A program made the translations under genes and the position numbers. From Ancrocorticia sp. (GTDB taxonomy: Bacteria > Actinomycetota > Actinomycetes > Actinomycetales > Actinomycetaceae): DNA of 64,000 nucleotides. Below the pieces are notes generated by a model. That model was not told the DNA's origin, did not search any database, and saw only the letters and a list, made by a program, of their open reading frames with translations. The first letter of the stretch is position 1. Each line of letters starts with the position of its first letter. Shown piece by piece: positions 1 to 9,441 of this stretch. Location: NCBI GenBank assembly GCA_022648165.1, contig JALCLX010000004.1, positions 62,001-126,000 on the forward strand. The letters run 5' to 3'.

Positions 1-624
1 GCTGGGCAAACACTCACCGGGCTGGTATTAGATCGCTACGGTGTTGGTTTGCCTCACCCCATTCGATTGTCACGGATGCGGCTTGCGGCGGCCGTGGTAG
101 CGCTATGTGGTCTCGGACTCGCAATCGTCGCTGGCGGTGCGGGTGCGTCGTCTCCGCTCGTTATGGTGGGTGTTGGCGCCGCGGTCTTCTTCTCGGGTAT
201 CGCGCTCGCTCTTCAGAACGCGGGAAACGGCAGCGTGGTGGCGCGCACAGGCGACGCACTTCTCGCAACTTTGACCAGCAGCGTTGGCGGTGGGATCGTG
301 ATGACTCTCATCACTCTTGCCGCATGGCTTATGGGTGCGTTCGATGTGCGCGCGCTTGGCGTTGCAGAGTGGTGGATGTATCTGGGCGGACCCGTTGGGG
401 CGGCAATCACGTTCACGGCATCCTGGTCCGTCAGACGGCTCGGAGTTTTCCGCCTCACGCTCGCTGTGGTCACGGGGCAGATGGTGACCGCACTGCTGGT
501 TGACGCATTCTCCGGTACGCCCGTGGGCCCCGTTACGGTCATTTCCGCAGCCGTTATGGTATGTGCCACCGCCCTCGTGGTACTAGATCCGGATGCACAA
601 TCTGCCGTGTCTCATGAACCGTAG
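1..624 (+). CDS. YdcZ/DUF606-type DMT membrane protein, C-terminal part (5' end outside window)
   Basis: The frame is open from base 1 and stops at TAG 622-624, so 207 residues of a longer protein are visible. The first residues (AGQTLTGLVLDRYG) and a later segment (GQMVTALLVDAF, about residue 160) are the repeated GQ-x-x-x-x-x-L-x-x-D signature of the DUF606/YdcZ drug-metabolite-transporter family, which normally has two such halves in about 300 residues. About six hydrophobic helices are visible. A TTG at 49 could be mistaken for a start, but homology to the first repeat continues upstream of it. Substrate unknown; family members are predicted inner-membrane transporters. Its 3' end overlaps the convergent acetyltransferase gene by 13 bases. 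Confidence 0.85.
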   Translation, partial: AGQTLTGLVLDRYGVGLPHPIRLSRMRLAAAVVALCGLGLAIVAGGAGASSPLVMVGVGAAVFFSGIALALQNAGNGSVVARTGDALLATLTSSVGGGIVMTLITLAAWLMGAFDVRALGVAEWWMYLGGPVGAAITFTASWSVRRLGVFRLTLAVVTGQMVTALLVDAFSGTPVGPVTVISAAVMVCATALVVLDPDAQSAVSHEP

Positions 625-1151
625 GCCGGCGTTGGTCCTTCGGCGCTGAGTATCCGGCTCATGAACACGAGATCGCGCCACTGCCCGAATTTCCACCCCA
701 CTTCGCGCATCGATCCGCATTCCTCAAAGCCGCGCCTGCGATGCAGCGCAATTGAAGCGTCATTCTCGGAATCAATCACCGCTACGAGCACGTGGATGCC
801 ATGCTCTCGGGCAGAATCGACCAAGGCGTCGAGCAAGATACCGCCCAGTCCTTGATGCTGCCACGCAGGATGGAGATAGATGGAATGTTCCGCGGTATAC
901 CGATACCCGGGAAACGGACGGAAGTTTCCGTATTGTGCGTATCCGGCGACGACGTCGCCGCGCGCAATCACCAGTACGGGTGTGCCGGATGCATGGTGAG
1001 CGGCGAGCCATTGCTCTCGCTCGGCTACCGTTGCAGGATCGTCGCGCCATACGGCACCGGTGTGCGCGATTGCATGGTTGTATATCCTGGTGAGCTCGGG
1101 CATGTCGCTCACGAGTGCTTCTCTTACCGCGAAATGAGGATGCGCAGGCAT
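612..1151 (-). CDS. GNAT N-acetyltransferase, phosphinothricin/methionine-derivative acetyltransferase-like
   Basis: 179-residue single-domain GNAT enzyme expected to move acetyl from acetyl-CoA to a small amino-acid-like amine. The acetyl-CoA loop QHQGLGG, the TAEHSIYLHP strand before it and the HRRRGFEECG segment near the C-terminus match the Pat/Bar/MnaT group. The ATG at 1151 is preceded by GGGGAGG with 5-nt spacing; an upstream in-frame ATG at 1220 has no such site and would run into the preceding gene. It lies 28 nt downstream of the hydrolase gene on the same strand, so it probably ends the hrcA operon. The true acceptor cannot be read from sequence. Confidence 0.85.
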   Translation of the reverse strand: MPAHPHFAVREALVSDMPELTRIYNHAIAHTGAVWRDDPATVAEREQWLAAHHASGTPVLVIARGDVVAGYAQYGNFRPFPGYRYTAEHSIYLHPAWQHQGLGGILLDALVDSAREHGIHVLVAVIDSENDASIALHRRRGFEECGSMREVGWKFGQWRDLVFMSRILSAEGPTPAYGS

Positions 1152-1179
1152 CCATTCCTCCCCTGCCACCTTCTTGTGT

Positions 1180-2763
1180 CTAAATGATGGATGGATAGAA
1201 TCCCCAATACGCCAATGCAAAAAGCAGCGTTAGCTGGCCTATCAGTGTCACGATCATAAACACATTCGCCACTCCGTGAATACGGTCATCACCGAGGGCT
1301 TTGGAGCGCGCTTTGACGAAGGCGAAGATCACGCGTATCTCTAACCATGCAGCGATGAGTGCGACCAGTTGGGCTACGAGCCAACCACCCTGGACAATCC
1401 ACGCGTTCTGTTCATAACTCAAGGCGAGTTCAGCTACCGCGAGCACATATCCAAAACACGCTGCCACGGCGATCAGTATGGACAAGGATGCCAGTGTGAC
1501 TTTCGCACCGCAATCGCGCAGCGCCATCACCCGGTGCCCACGGATCTTGATCTTGTTCAAAAGTGTGGCGAGGAGAGACAACACAGTGGCGGCCAAACCG
1601 ATTGCAAGGATCCAAATAGCGAAAGCGCCGGAGGCAAACCAGTGGGGTCTGCCAACCGTTCCGCCCAGATACGTTTGGCTTGGCTGTGCGCCGGCGATAT
1701 GGGGTGAAGCATCGGCCGTAGAAGGAAGGCCGTTGATCCAGTCCGCAGTGTCCTGCATCGCCTGGACGTCCAGAATATGGTTCAGTTTAAGCCCGTGATC
1801 GGCTCCGTCGTAGTACCGAACCGTGAGGTCCTTGTTGCCGCCTTGCGCCAGGTCTTCCCGCATGATGAGGGGCCCTTGTACGGTGGGCATTGACATGTCG
1901 GCCGTGCCGTAGAGCATCAACACAGGCATCGTCATCCGTTGCTGATACTGCGATACGTCAAAGTCGATGTAGGCAAACGTGTCAGAGCCGAAATCTTGGC
2001 CGATAAGGCGTGGAATAGCGCGGATCAAGCGCTCCGGCGCACCCAAGTTCCGCAGGTAGGCATCCGCAGCGAGAGCCCCTTGTTCCCTGATCGGCAGTAC
2101 CGGCGCAGAAACGAGCGCAACGAAACTCACGTCGTCGCGGGATGTGGCCACGATGGGCGAGATGAAACATCCCTCTGATACGCCATAGATCCCGGAACGG
2201 CGCGGATCTACACCCGTTACCTGGGTGACAAGGTAATCGAAGGCGTCCGAATAATCTTCGGCAAGTGCCTCATAATCCCTGTGCGTAGTCGTATAGTTTT
2301 CTGTGCGTTTTTCCGGAACCAAAGTGATGATGCCCGTCGACGTGATGTACTTTGCCTCACGTGAGAAGTCTTTGTACGAATCAGTTCCGGTGCCATGGAT
2401 GAAGACCACACCTGGGACCAGGCCGTCCACGCCCACAGGCACACGCAGCGTCGCGGGAATCTGGGTACCGTCGCGCAACGTGATCGTCACAACGGATTCT
2501 TTCACCTCGTAGGTTCCCAGGCGTGGGGTCGGGGTAGCAGTTGTGATAGATGTATCCGACGTCTCCGGAACGATGAGTGTGCGCATCGGTTGTGGATTCC
2601 ACCCTGGGCCGGCCCATGCTCCCCACAACCCGAGCAGGAGAACAAGTACAGCCCATGCAATGCCACGGGGATGCCGAAGCGCAAAGCGTTTCAAGCCACG
2701 CGGCTGTGGCGCCTCCGCTTCCGCCCCATCAACAGCAGCGGAAACGGCATTCAACTCCGCCAT
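1180..2763 (-). CDS. membrane-anchored alpha/beta hydrolase with C-terminal membrane domain
   Basis: 527 residues. A transmembrane helix lies at about 36-52, followed by an extracytoplasmic alpha/beta-hydrolase domain with a plausible triad: Ser196 in the nucleophile elbow GVSEG, Asp289 in LYGTADMSMP and His323 in GADHGL. Four hydrophobic helices follow from about 376 to 522. The hydrolase part resembles dienelactone hydrolase/prolyl-oligopeptidase-like esterases. The combination with a C-terminal membrane domain is uncommon and no substrate can be assigned. Its ATG overlaps the era stop (TGATG), which implies translational coupling. Nothing in the neighbourhood specifies the reaction. Confidence 0.75.
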   Translation of the reverse strand: MAELNAVSAAVDGAEAEAPQPRGLKRFALRHPRGIAWAVLVLLLGLWGAWAGPGWNPQPMRTLIVPETSDTSITTATPTPRLGTYEVKESVVTITLRDGTQIPATLRVPVGVDGLVPGVVFIHGTGTDSYKDFSREAKYITSTGIITLVPEKRTENYTTTHRDYEALAEDYSDAFDYLVTQVTGVDPRRSGIYGVSEGCFISPIVATSRDDVSFVALVSAPVLPIREQGALAADAYLRNLGAPERLIRAIPRLIGQDFGSDTFAYIDFDVSQYQQRMTMPVLMLYGTADMSMPTVQGPLIMREDLAQGGNKDLTVRYYDGADHGLKLNHILDVQAMQDTADWINGLPSTADASPHIAGAQPSQTYLGGTVGRPHWFASGAFAIWILAIGLAATVLSLLATLLNKIKIRGHRVMALRDCGAKVTLASLSILIAVAACFGYVLAVAELALSYEQNAWIVQGGWLVAQLVALIAAWLEIRVIFAFVKARSKALGDDRIHGVANVFMIVTLIGQLTLLFALAYWGFYPSII

Positions 2764-3695
2764 CAGAAACCTAGCCTGCCTAGTTTCTTCGGGTCACGCT
2801 GCCAATCTTTCGCCACCCTCACGTGCAGGTCCAGGTAGATACGGGCGTCAAGGAGCCGCGCAATTCCCATGCGCGCATCGCTTCCGATCTGCCGCAGGCG
2901 AGAACCGCCGTGCCCGATCACGATCCCCTTCTGCGAATCGCGCTCCACATGGATGCTCGCATGAACTCGAACAAGTGGGCGCTGATCGCGCGCACCGGGA
3001 CGTGCATTTTCTTCTTCTATCTCGTCAACCGTAACAGCCAAGGAGTGAGGAAGTTCGTCGCGCAATTCCTCCAGTGCCGCCTCGCGGATCAATTCTGCGA
3101 TCAGCGTCTCTTCAGATTCGTCAGTCACGGTGCCCATCGGATAAAGCGGCGGAGATTCGGGCATCAGATCCAGCAGTACGTTTCTCAGCACGTCCACCTG
3201 ATCGCCAGTCACGGCACTCACCGGAACGATATCGGTAAAGTCTCCTTCCGCCTCTATTTCCAGTAGATGGGAGGCAAGTGCCTGCCGGCCAACTTTATCT
3301 GTTTTCGTCACGGCCGCAACCACGGGGACGCCTTTGCCGAGCACGAGCGACAACAGGAAACGATCGCCCGGTCCGATGGGTTCATCTGCTGGTAGACACA
3401 CGACGACGGCGTCGACCCCTTCCAGCGAATCGCGAACCATGTCATTTAGTCTTTCGCCCAGAAGGGTGCGCGGGCGGTGGAGGCCGGGAGTATCCACGAG
3501 CACGATCTGGCCTGCCTCCTGGGAGACAATCGCGCGAATGACCCGCCGGGTGGTTTCGGGGCGCGCGGAGGTGATCGCAACCTTCTGCCCCACCATCGCA
3601 TTAGTGAGCGTAGATTTGCCGGCATTGGGGCGGCCCACAACACTTGCGAAACCCGCCCGGAAACCTTCCGGCCAAGAATCTACGAGCTCACTCAT
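2763..3695 (-). CDS. era: GTPase Era
   Basis: 310-residue ribosome-assembly GTPase that binds the 3' end of 16S rRNA. G1 GRPNAGKS is at residues 21-28, G3 is DTPG, G4 is TKTD and the C-terminal KH domain has the GIVIGHGGSRLRQIG loop. Start chosen at ATG 3695 because GAGGAG lies 6 nt upstream; the in-frame ATG at 3764 would add 23 non-homologous residues inside the preceding gene. It overlaps the end of the CorC gene by 8 nt and the hydrolase start by 3 nt. Position after ybeY-corC is the usual one in Gram-positive bacteria. Confidence 0.97.
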   Translation of the reverse strand: MSELVDSWPEGFRAGFASVVGRPNAGKSTLTNAMVGQKVAITSARPETTRRVIRAIVSQEAGQIVLVDTPGLHRPRTLLGERLNDMVRDSLEGVDAVVVCLPADEPIGPGDRFLLSLVLGKGVPVVAAVTKTDKVGRQALASHLLEIEAEGDFTDIVPVSAVTGDQVDVLRNVLLDLMPESPPLYPMGTVTDESEETLIAELIREAALEELRDELPHSLAVTVDEIEEENARPGARDQRPLVRVHASIHVERDSQKGIVIGHGGSRLRQIGSDARMGIARLLDARIYLDLHVRVAKDWQRDPKKLGRLGF

Positions 3696-4983
3696 CGTTC
3701 TCCTCACGCTCGACGTCGTCCTCCGCGTCCAATCCATTGTCCGCATGCGGGGCACGGCGCGCAATTATCGTCGCGAGACGGCGCCGCCTTCCTTCAAAGC
3801 GTTCGGCGGATAATTCGATACCGTCCAACGTTGTCGAGCTTCCCGCAATCGGCACCCTGCCGAGTGCCTTGGCAAAAAGCCCTCCCACGGTATCCACGTC
3901 GTCGTCTGCAAACTCCACGTGAAACAGATCGCCAAGATCGTCAATGGGTAACTTCGCCGGAACACGGTACGCCCCGTCCCCTAAGTCTTCCACAACGGGC
4001 TCTGCCCTATCGTGTTCGTCCGAAATCTCGCCTACCAGCTCCTCTACAAGGTCTTCGATCGTCACCAGGCCAGCGATGCCGCCATACTCATCCACGACCA
4101 AGGCGATATGGATCTGGTCCGCCTGCATCTCACGCATCAAATCGTCAACGATCTTCGTTTCCGGAACGAATACCGGATCGCGCATCACGTCCTTCGCCGT
4201 GAGTCCATCGGCGTCAGATCGGTGATGCACGCGGCGGATCACATCCTTCAGATACACCACACCCAGAAGGTCATCTACACTTTCCCCAACTACGGGGATG
4301 CGCGAATATCCGGAACGGGTGAACAACGAGATGAGGCGGTCCAGGCTTTCGTCCGCCCGGCACGTGATCATGTCCGTGCGTGGCACCATGACCTCCCGGA
4401 CGAGGGTGGTGCCTAAATCAAACACGGATTGGAGCAGCTCGCGTTCGTCATCGTCCAATGCCTCCGATTCAGAGACCCTCTCTACCATCAACGCGAGCTG
4501 GTCCTCCTGAAGCTGTTCGGATTCCTCTTGGGACGGTTCGCGCGCCCGCACTACCAGGCCGGCGATAACGGTAACGGCCCACACCCAGCGCGACGTGACG
4601 CGCAAAACCGCCACGGGACGGTCTTGCCCAAGCCGCATCGGAGAAAAGATGGTCGTAAGCACCAGCAGCACCAATAGCACCGCAAGAAACACCAGGGCTG
4701 CGCGCCACCATTCGTCAAATGCGCGCAGCAACAGCAGCCCAACGCACAGTGCGAAAAGCGAGGAGAAACCGAAGCGGACCGCAGAAAGTGCCACAGTGGC
4801 CGCCGGACGGCGCGAGACTATCTTGACGATCCTCTCCGCACCCTTAACTCCGTTCGCGTATGCATCAGCCGCCTCTGTACGCGTGATGCGGACCACTGCC
4901 GTGCTTGCGGCGCTGGTCACCGCTGAAAATACAAGAAATATCACTGCCGCCGCGACGACCGCGGCGCTGGGTAAGTCGCTCAT
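3688..4983 (-). CDS. CorC/HlyC-type CNNM transporter-associated protein (hemolysin family)
   Basis: 431 residues: a DUF21/CNNM membrane domain (about 1-140, three to four helices), paired CBS domains (about 185-310, with MVPRTDMI and VVDEYGGIAGLVTIEDL) and a CorC_HlyC domain (about 325-410). The family is implicated in Mg2+/Co2+ homeostasis; 'hemolysin' is a historical name. The start ATG overlaps the ybeY stop as ATGA. The acidic tail (DNGLDAEDDVEREENDE) is outside the family core. Substrate is inferred from the family only. Confidence 0.9.
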   Translation of the reverse strand: MSDLPSAAVVAAAVIFLVFSAVTSAASTAVVRITRTEAADAYANGVKGAERIVKIVSRRPAATVALSAVRFGFSSLFALCVGLLLLRAFDEWWRAALVFLAVLLVLLVLTTIFSPMRLGQDRPVAVLRVTSRWVWAVTVIAGLVVRAREPSQEESEQLQEDQLALMVERVSESEALDDDERELLQSVFDLGTTLVREVMVPRTDMITCRADESLDRLISLFTRSGYSRIPVVGESVDDLLGVVYLKDVIRRVHHRSDADGLTAKDVMRDPVFVPETKIVDDLMREMQADQIHIALVVDEYGGIAGLVTIEDLVEELVGEISDEHDRAEPVVEDLGDGAYRVPAKLPIDDLGDLFHVEFADDDVDTVGGLFAKALGRVPIAGSSTTLDGIELSAERFEGRRRRLATIIARRAPHADNGLDAEDDVEREENDE

Positions 4984-5474
4984 TCGATAGTCGGCGTGGG
5001 ATCGGAAAATGGCCTGCCGCGGGCCGCAAGGAAAGTGAGGAGCAAAGTCCGTTGCAAAGCGAACATCTCCTCGCGTTCTGCTTCCTCCGCGTGATCATAT
5101 CCGAGGAGGTGCAGAATACCGTGAGTAACGAGGAGCAGTATCTCCTCGGCCGTAGAATGCCCTGCTTGGAGGGCCTGGCGCGCCGCCACGTGCGGACACA
5201 CCACCACATCGCCCAGAATCCCTTCCTTGGGTTCCTCCCCAATCGGGGCTGGGCGGAGTTCATCCATGGGAAAGGACAGGACATCGGTGGGACCGGTGAG
5301 GTCCATCCATTCGATGTGCAGCCTTTCCATTGCCGCTTCGTCAACCAGCAATACATTCAAATCGGCCTGCGGATGGACACGCATCTGGTCGAGCACATAC
5401 GTGGCAAGAGCTGAGATCTCTTGCAGGTCTTGCGCTGGCAGAAACCCAGATTCGTCATTGACTTCAATGCTCAT
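4980..5474 (-). CDS. ybeY: endoribonuclease YbeY
   Basis: 164-residue metal-dependent RNase for 16S rRNA 3' maturation and ribosome quality control. The zinc-binding motif H-x3-H-x5-H is present as HGILHLLGYDH near residues 125-135, and the TDVLSFPMDE motif is intact. The start at ATG 5474 (MSIEVNDE) overlaps the phoH stop as ATGA; an in-frame ATG at 5525 lies well inside phoH and is not needed. PhoH-YbeY-CorC-Era is a conserved functional cluster. Confidence 0.95.
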   Translation of the reverse strand: MSIEVNDESGFLPAQDLQEISALATYVLDQMRVHPQADLNVLLVDEAAMERLHIEWMDLTGPTDVLSFPMDELRPAPIGEEPKEGILGDVVVCPHVAARQALQAGHSTAEEILLLVTHGILHLLGYDHAEEAEREEMFALQRTLLLTFLAARGRPFSDPTPTIE

Positions 5475-6472
5475 CGATGCCCTTCCCGCATCCGCCCGCC
5501 GGCACCGGCCACTGATTCGCCCCACCGTGCGTATGCATCAATGATGTCAGCTACCAGGCGGTGGCGCACCACATCCGCCGATCCTAGTTCCATAAAGGCG
5601 ATGCCAGGTACATCGCGGAGAATCTTGCGCACCAGGATCAACCCAGAAGGTGTCCTGCCAGGCAGGTCCACCTGCGTCACGTCTCCGGTGATAACCATTT
5701 TCGCGCCGAAGCCGAGGCGCGTCAGAAACATTTTCATCTGTTCTGGGGTGGTGTTCTGCGCCTCATCCAAAATGACGAACGCGTCGTTGAGCGTTCGGCC
5801 GCGCATGTACGCCAGTGGCGCGACTTCAATCGTGCCCGCCGCCATCAGCTTGGGAATCGATTCCGGATCTAGCATGTCGTACATCGCATCGTAAAGCGGG
5901 CGCAGGTACGGATCAATTTTGTCAGTCAGAGAGCCCGGCAGAAAGCCGAGCGACTCACCTGCCTCCACCGCGGGACGCGTGAGGATAATCCGCGAAACTT
6001 CGCGGGTTTGAAGCGCCACAACTGCCTTCGCTACCGCGAGGTACGTCTTTCCAGTTCCCGCAGGCCCGATGCCAAATGTAATCGCGTGCTCGTCAATCGC
6101 ATCCACGTATGCCTTTTGGCCAAGGGTTTTCGGGCGGATCGTCCTGCCGTGTGAGGAAAGAATGTCCGTAGTGATCAGATCGGTAGGGCGCGCCATGCCC
6201 GTCTTCGAAATCGAAATCGCCCGATCCACTGCCTCCGCGGTGAGGTGTTCACCGTCGCGCACCACGTCAATCAACTCTCCGAGCAAGGTATCGGCCATCT
6301 CGACATTCTTTTCCTGGCCGCGCAGGCTCATCGTGTGGCCTATGGCGTGAATGGAAATCGGTGAAAAGCCCTTCTCCAACGATCGAAGCACCTCATCATT
6401 TGCGCCCAGCAAATCGAACATCGCTACCCCTTCGGGCACGATGACGGTGCGTTCGGTGATCTTGTCAGTCAT
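5471..6472 (-). CDS. phoH: PhoH-like ATPase
   Basis: 333-residue PhoH-family NTPase, predicted cytoplasmic and RNA-associated. Walker A GPAGTGKT is at residues 136-143; Walker B is within FVILDEAQN. Start at ATG 6472 (MTDKITERT), overlapping the rsmE stop by 8 nt; the in-frame ATG at 6571 would add 33 residues encoded inside rsmE. Gene order rsmE-phoH-ybeY suggests work in rRNA processing together with YbeY. The physiological reaction of PhoH is not established. Confidence 0.93.
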   Translation of the reverse strand: MTDKITERTVIVPEGVAMFDLLGANDEVLRSLEKGFSPISIHAIGHTMSLRGQEKNVEMADTLLGELIDVVRDGEHLTAEAVDRAISISKTGMARPTDLITTDILSSHGRTIRPKTLGQKAYVDAIDEHAITFGIGPAGTGKTYLAVAKAVVALQTREVSRIILTRPAVEAGESLGFLPGSLTDKIDPYLRPLYDAMYDMLDPESIPKLMAAGTIEVAPLAYMRGRTLNDAFVILDEAQNTTPEQMKMFLTRLGFGAKMVITGDVTQVDLPGRTPSGLILVRKILRDVPGIAFMELGSADVVRHRLVADIIDAYARWGESVAGAGGRMREGHR

Positions 6473-7226
6473 TAGTTCCCAGTATATTCCCGGCGTTGAT
6501 GGTCGCAATTGCGTAAGGCCCGGCGCTTGCGGAACGCAGCACGTACTCGGACAACAAGACCGGCTCACCACCGGCAGCGCACAATGCCGTCACTTCTCGC
6601 GGCGAAATTCCGCCTTCTGGGCCGACGACGACGCCATAGCCACGAGCCTCGTAGCCCTCGCCGACAAGCGCATCGATCAATCGCAGCTGCGCTTCCTCGT
6701 GACACACGAAAACACGGTAGTGGTGCCGCGTCATGCGCGCAACCTCTTCGACGAGTTGGGTTGTGCCGACGACGTCGTCCACCTGCGGCAACCATGAACG
6801 GCGAGACTGTTTCGTGGCAGCCCACGCGGTTGCCTCCCAGCGTGCCCTGCCCTTTCTCTCCTTGCCACGCCACGAGGCGATTGCTCGATCCGACTGCCAC
6901 GGCACGATCGTGCTGACCCCATACTCGGTGGCCGTCTCCACCGCCTGTTCGTCGCGGCCACCTTTTGCTAGCGCCTGGACCAACACGATTTTCGGTTCCG
7001 TTTCTGCCTCCTGTTCCACGGAGAGGACCAGCAAGTCGATGCCACGCTTATCTGCATCGTGGACTTCACATCGTGCCCTGAGGCCCTTTCCGTTCACGAC
7101 ATCGATCCGTTCGCCGGGACGCGCCCGGCGAACGGTTGCAGCGTGAAAACCCTCGTCTCCTTCGAGCCGATAGGTGCCATGCGCGCGGTCAGAGAGGGCC
7201 GGATCGATATAGACGGGAGCTGTCAT
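6465..7226 (-). CDS. rsmE: 16S rRNA (uracil(1498)-N(3))-methyltransferase RsmE
   Basis: 253-residue SPOUT-fold enzyme that methylates U1498 of 16S rRNA using S-adenosylmethionine. The C-terminal knot carries VVGPEGGISPREV and LRSASAGPYAIATIN, both family signatures; the N-terminal PUA-like part carries the RRARPGERIDVVNGKG segment. The start overlaps the dnaJ stop as ATGA, the usual dnaJ-rsmE arrangement in Gram-positive bacteria. Confidence 0.95.
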   Translation of the reverse strand: MTAPVYIDPALSDRAHGTYRLEGDEGFHAATVRRARPGERIDVVNGKGLRARCEVHDADKRGIDLLVLSVEQEAETEPKIVLVQALAKGGRDEQAVETATEYGVSTIVPWQSDRAIASWRGKERKGRARWEATAWAATKQSRRSWLPQVDDVVGTTQLVEEVARMTRHHYRVFVCHEEAQLRLIDALVGEGYEARGYGVVVGPEGGISPREVTALCAAGGEPVLLSEYVLRSASAGPYAIATINAGNILGTND

Positions 7227-8344
7227 TTGTTAGAAAACTTGTCGCGCATCTTTGAGAAGAAGCCAGCGTTGTGTTCCACCAAGCGAGCGGACGGGATGTC
7301 CTCGCCGCGCACTTTGGCAAGTTCTTCGAGAAGAGATCGCTGTACATCGTCCAAGCGAGTGGGTGTTTTTACTGCGATGCTAACCTTGAGGTCGCCGCGG
7401 CCACCGCGATGCAACCGGCCCACGCCAAGCCCGGAAAGCGCCACTACTGTTCCCGAAGCGGTGCCAGGTTGAATGGTGATCGTACGCGGCCCATCGAGCG
7501 TGTCCACAGTGACCTGTGTGCCTAATGCCGCAGCCGTCATCGGGATCTGCAGCTCGCAGGTCAAATCGTCTCCAACACGTTGGAAGAGGGCATTCGGGCG
7601 GATGCGCACCTCGGCAAACAAATCGCCGGCCGGTCCGCCTTCCACGCCCGCGTCTCCCTGACCCGCCAAGCGGATGCGCATGCCGGACTCCACGCCCGCG
7701 GGCACCTTGATATTGATCGTCTTCGTTGCGCGGACGCGCCCTTCGCCTGCGCACTCGTGGCACGGCGTCACGATGACGGTGCCATGCCCATGGCAGGTTG
7801 GGCATGCTGATTGTGAGACCATCTGTCCCAGCAATGACTGGGTGACACGCTGAACGGTGCCAGTTCCACCGCACTGCGAACATGTGATGGGTTGCGTACC
7901 GGGAGCCGCACAGGTCCCGTGGCACACCGGGCACTCCACCGCGAGCGTGTGGGTGATTTCTTTATCGGCGCCAAATACCACGTCTTCGAGATCCAGATCG
8001 AGCGCGACCAGGGTGTCTTGGCCGCGGCGCCCGCGCGGAACCGGCCCGCGCTGGCCTCCTCCCATGCCGCCGAAGAAGGTATCGAAGATGTCCTGAAATG
8101 CGCCGAAACCTGCTCCTGCACCACCGCCGCCATGGAGCGCATCTTCCCCGCCCATGTCGTAGAGGCGACGTTGTTCTTCGTTCGACAGCACATCGTAGGC
8201 CTCATTGACCGCTTTGAACTGCTCCGCGCTCTCTGGTCCCGCTACATCGGGATGCAGTTTCCGGGCCAGTTTACGGTATGCCTTTTTGATCTCATCTGCC
8301 GAAGCGTTACGATCAACGCCCAAGATCGAGTAATAATCTGCCAC
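7223..8344 (-). CDS. dnaJ: molecular chaperone DnaJ
   Basis: 373-residue type I J-protein, co-chaperone of DnaK. The J domain has HPD at residues 31-33, followed by a Gly/Phe-rich linker and four CxxCxGxG-type zinc motifs (CPVCHGTC, CSQCGGTG, CPTCHGHG, CHECAGEG). The start is a GTG at 8344 (VADYYSILG) preceded by AAGAAGAGAG; the longer frame upstream begins inside the intergenic/hrcA end and is not homologous. It lies 43 nt downstream of hrcA, so it should be under the same CIRCE control. No dnaK is in the window, consistent with this being the hrcA-linked DnaJ2 of actinobacteria. Confidence 0.95.
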   Translation of the reverse strand: MADYYSILGVDRNASADEIKKAYRKLARKLHPDVAGPESAEQFKAVNEAYDVLSNEEQRRLYDMGGEDALHGGGGAGAGFGAFQDIFDTFFGGMGGGQRGPVPRGRRGQDTLVALDLDLEDVVFGADKEITHTLAVECPVCHGTCAAPGTQPITCSQCGGTGTVQRVTQSLLGQMVSQSACPTCHGHGTVIVTPCHECAGEGRVRATKTINIKVPAGVESGMRIRLAGQGDAGVEGGPAGDLFAEVRIRPNALFQRVGDDLTCELQIPMTAAALGTQVTVDTLDGPRTITIQPGTASGTVVALSGLGVGRLHRGGRGDLKVSIAVKTPTRLDDVQRSLLEELAKVRGEDIPSARLVEHNAGFFSKMRDKFSNK

Positions 8345-8387
8345 TGTCTCTCTTCTTGATGTGTTTCTAGCCGAGCCGCGATCGGAT

Positions 8388-9404
8388 TCAGCGCCCGGTG
8401 AGGATATCGGATAGGTATTCTGCCACTGCGTATACCGCAGCCATAGTATTCGGATAGTCCATCCGTGTCGGACCAACCACACCTACACGGGCAACGGATC
8501 GCACCCCGACGTCGTATGTAGAGGAGACGACGGTAGCTTCCTGCAAGCTTTCATGTTGGTTCTCCTGACCGATCGACACGTTGAGCCCCTCCTGCGTGCG
8601 AGCGAGCAAACGCAAAAGGATAACCTGCTCTTCCAAGGCCTCAAGCACAGGAGAGATAGAGCGTGCAAAATCTACAGCATGCCGAGACAGATTGGCGGTG
8701 CCCGCCATCACGATGCGTTCCTCACTATCTGCCTGAAGAACATGCAGCACCTCATCTACGATCCGATCGGCGATCGCGCGCAGCGAGGGGGAAAGCGCCT
8801 CATCGATGGTCACTGCCACGCCCGTCAGATCTTTCAACGGTTTACCGGCACATTCCTCATTAATGGCATGCGCCACACCGTCCAGTGCGTCCTGGTCAAT
8901 AGCCTTGGATGTGGTCACCATGCGCTGCTCCACACGCCCGGCCTCGGTGATGATCACTAACAGCACATGCGTGTCCCCGGCACGTATCAGCTCGATGTGA
9001 CGCAGCGACACTCTTTGTAATGAGGGATACTGCACCACAGCTACCTGGTGCGTGATGCTCGCAAGCAGTCTCACCGCACGCTGCACCACATCGTCCAAGT
9101 CAACAGCCCCGCTGAGCAGCCTCTCGATCGCCCGGCGTTCGGGTGCGGATAGCGGCTTAATCTCATGCAGCGAGTCGACAAAAGAGCGGTATCCGGAATC
9201 TGTGGGAATACGGCCTGCGGACGTATGAGGTTGTTGAATATAGCCAGCTTCCTCCAGAACTGCCATATCGTTGCGGATAGTGGCTGGGGAAACTCCTAAT
9301 TCGTGGCGCTCCGCCAGTGCCTTGGACCCAACTGGTTCGCGCGTGGAGACGTAATCGCGCACGATGGCCTCAAGGACCTTCGAACGGCGCTCTTGGCTCC
9401 CCAT
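8388..9404 (-). CDS. hrcA: heat-inducible transcription repressor HrcA
   Basis: 338-residue repressor of class I heat-shock genes that binds CIRCE with help from GroEL (family knowledge). The N-terminal winged helix (GVSPATIRNDMAVLEEAGYIQQPHTSAGRIPT) is nearly invariant in the family. ATG 9404 is chosen because GAGGAGG lies about 8 nt upstream; ATG 9434 lies only 7 nt from the CIRCE element. The CIRCE at 9442-9468 is directly upstream, so the gene is autoregulated and controls the operon running to about 612. Confidence 0.97.
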   Translation of the reverse strand: MGSQERRSKVLEAIVRDYVSTREPVGSKALAERHELGVSPATIRNDMAVLEEAGYIQQPHTSAGRIPTDSGYRSFVDSLHEIKPLSAPERRAIERLLSGAVDLDDVVQRAVRLLASITHQVAVVQYPSLQRVSLRHIELIRAGDTHVLLVIITEAGRVEQRMVTTSKAIDQDALDGVAHAINEECAGKPLKDLTGVAVTIDEALSPSLRAIADRIVDEVLHVLQADSEERIVMAGTANLSRHAVDFARSISPVLEALEEQVILLRLLARTQEGLNVSIGQENQHESLQEATVVSSTYDVGVRSVARVGVVGPTRMDYPNTMAAVYAVAEYLSDILTGR

Positions 9405-9441
9405 GCGGCAACTCCTCCTCGTATGGCGAGCCATGATCCTT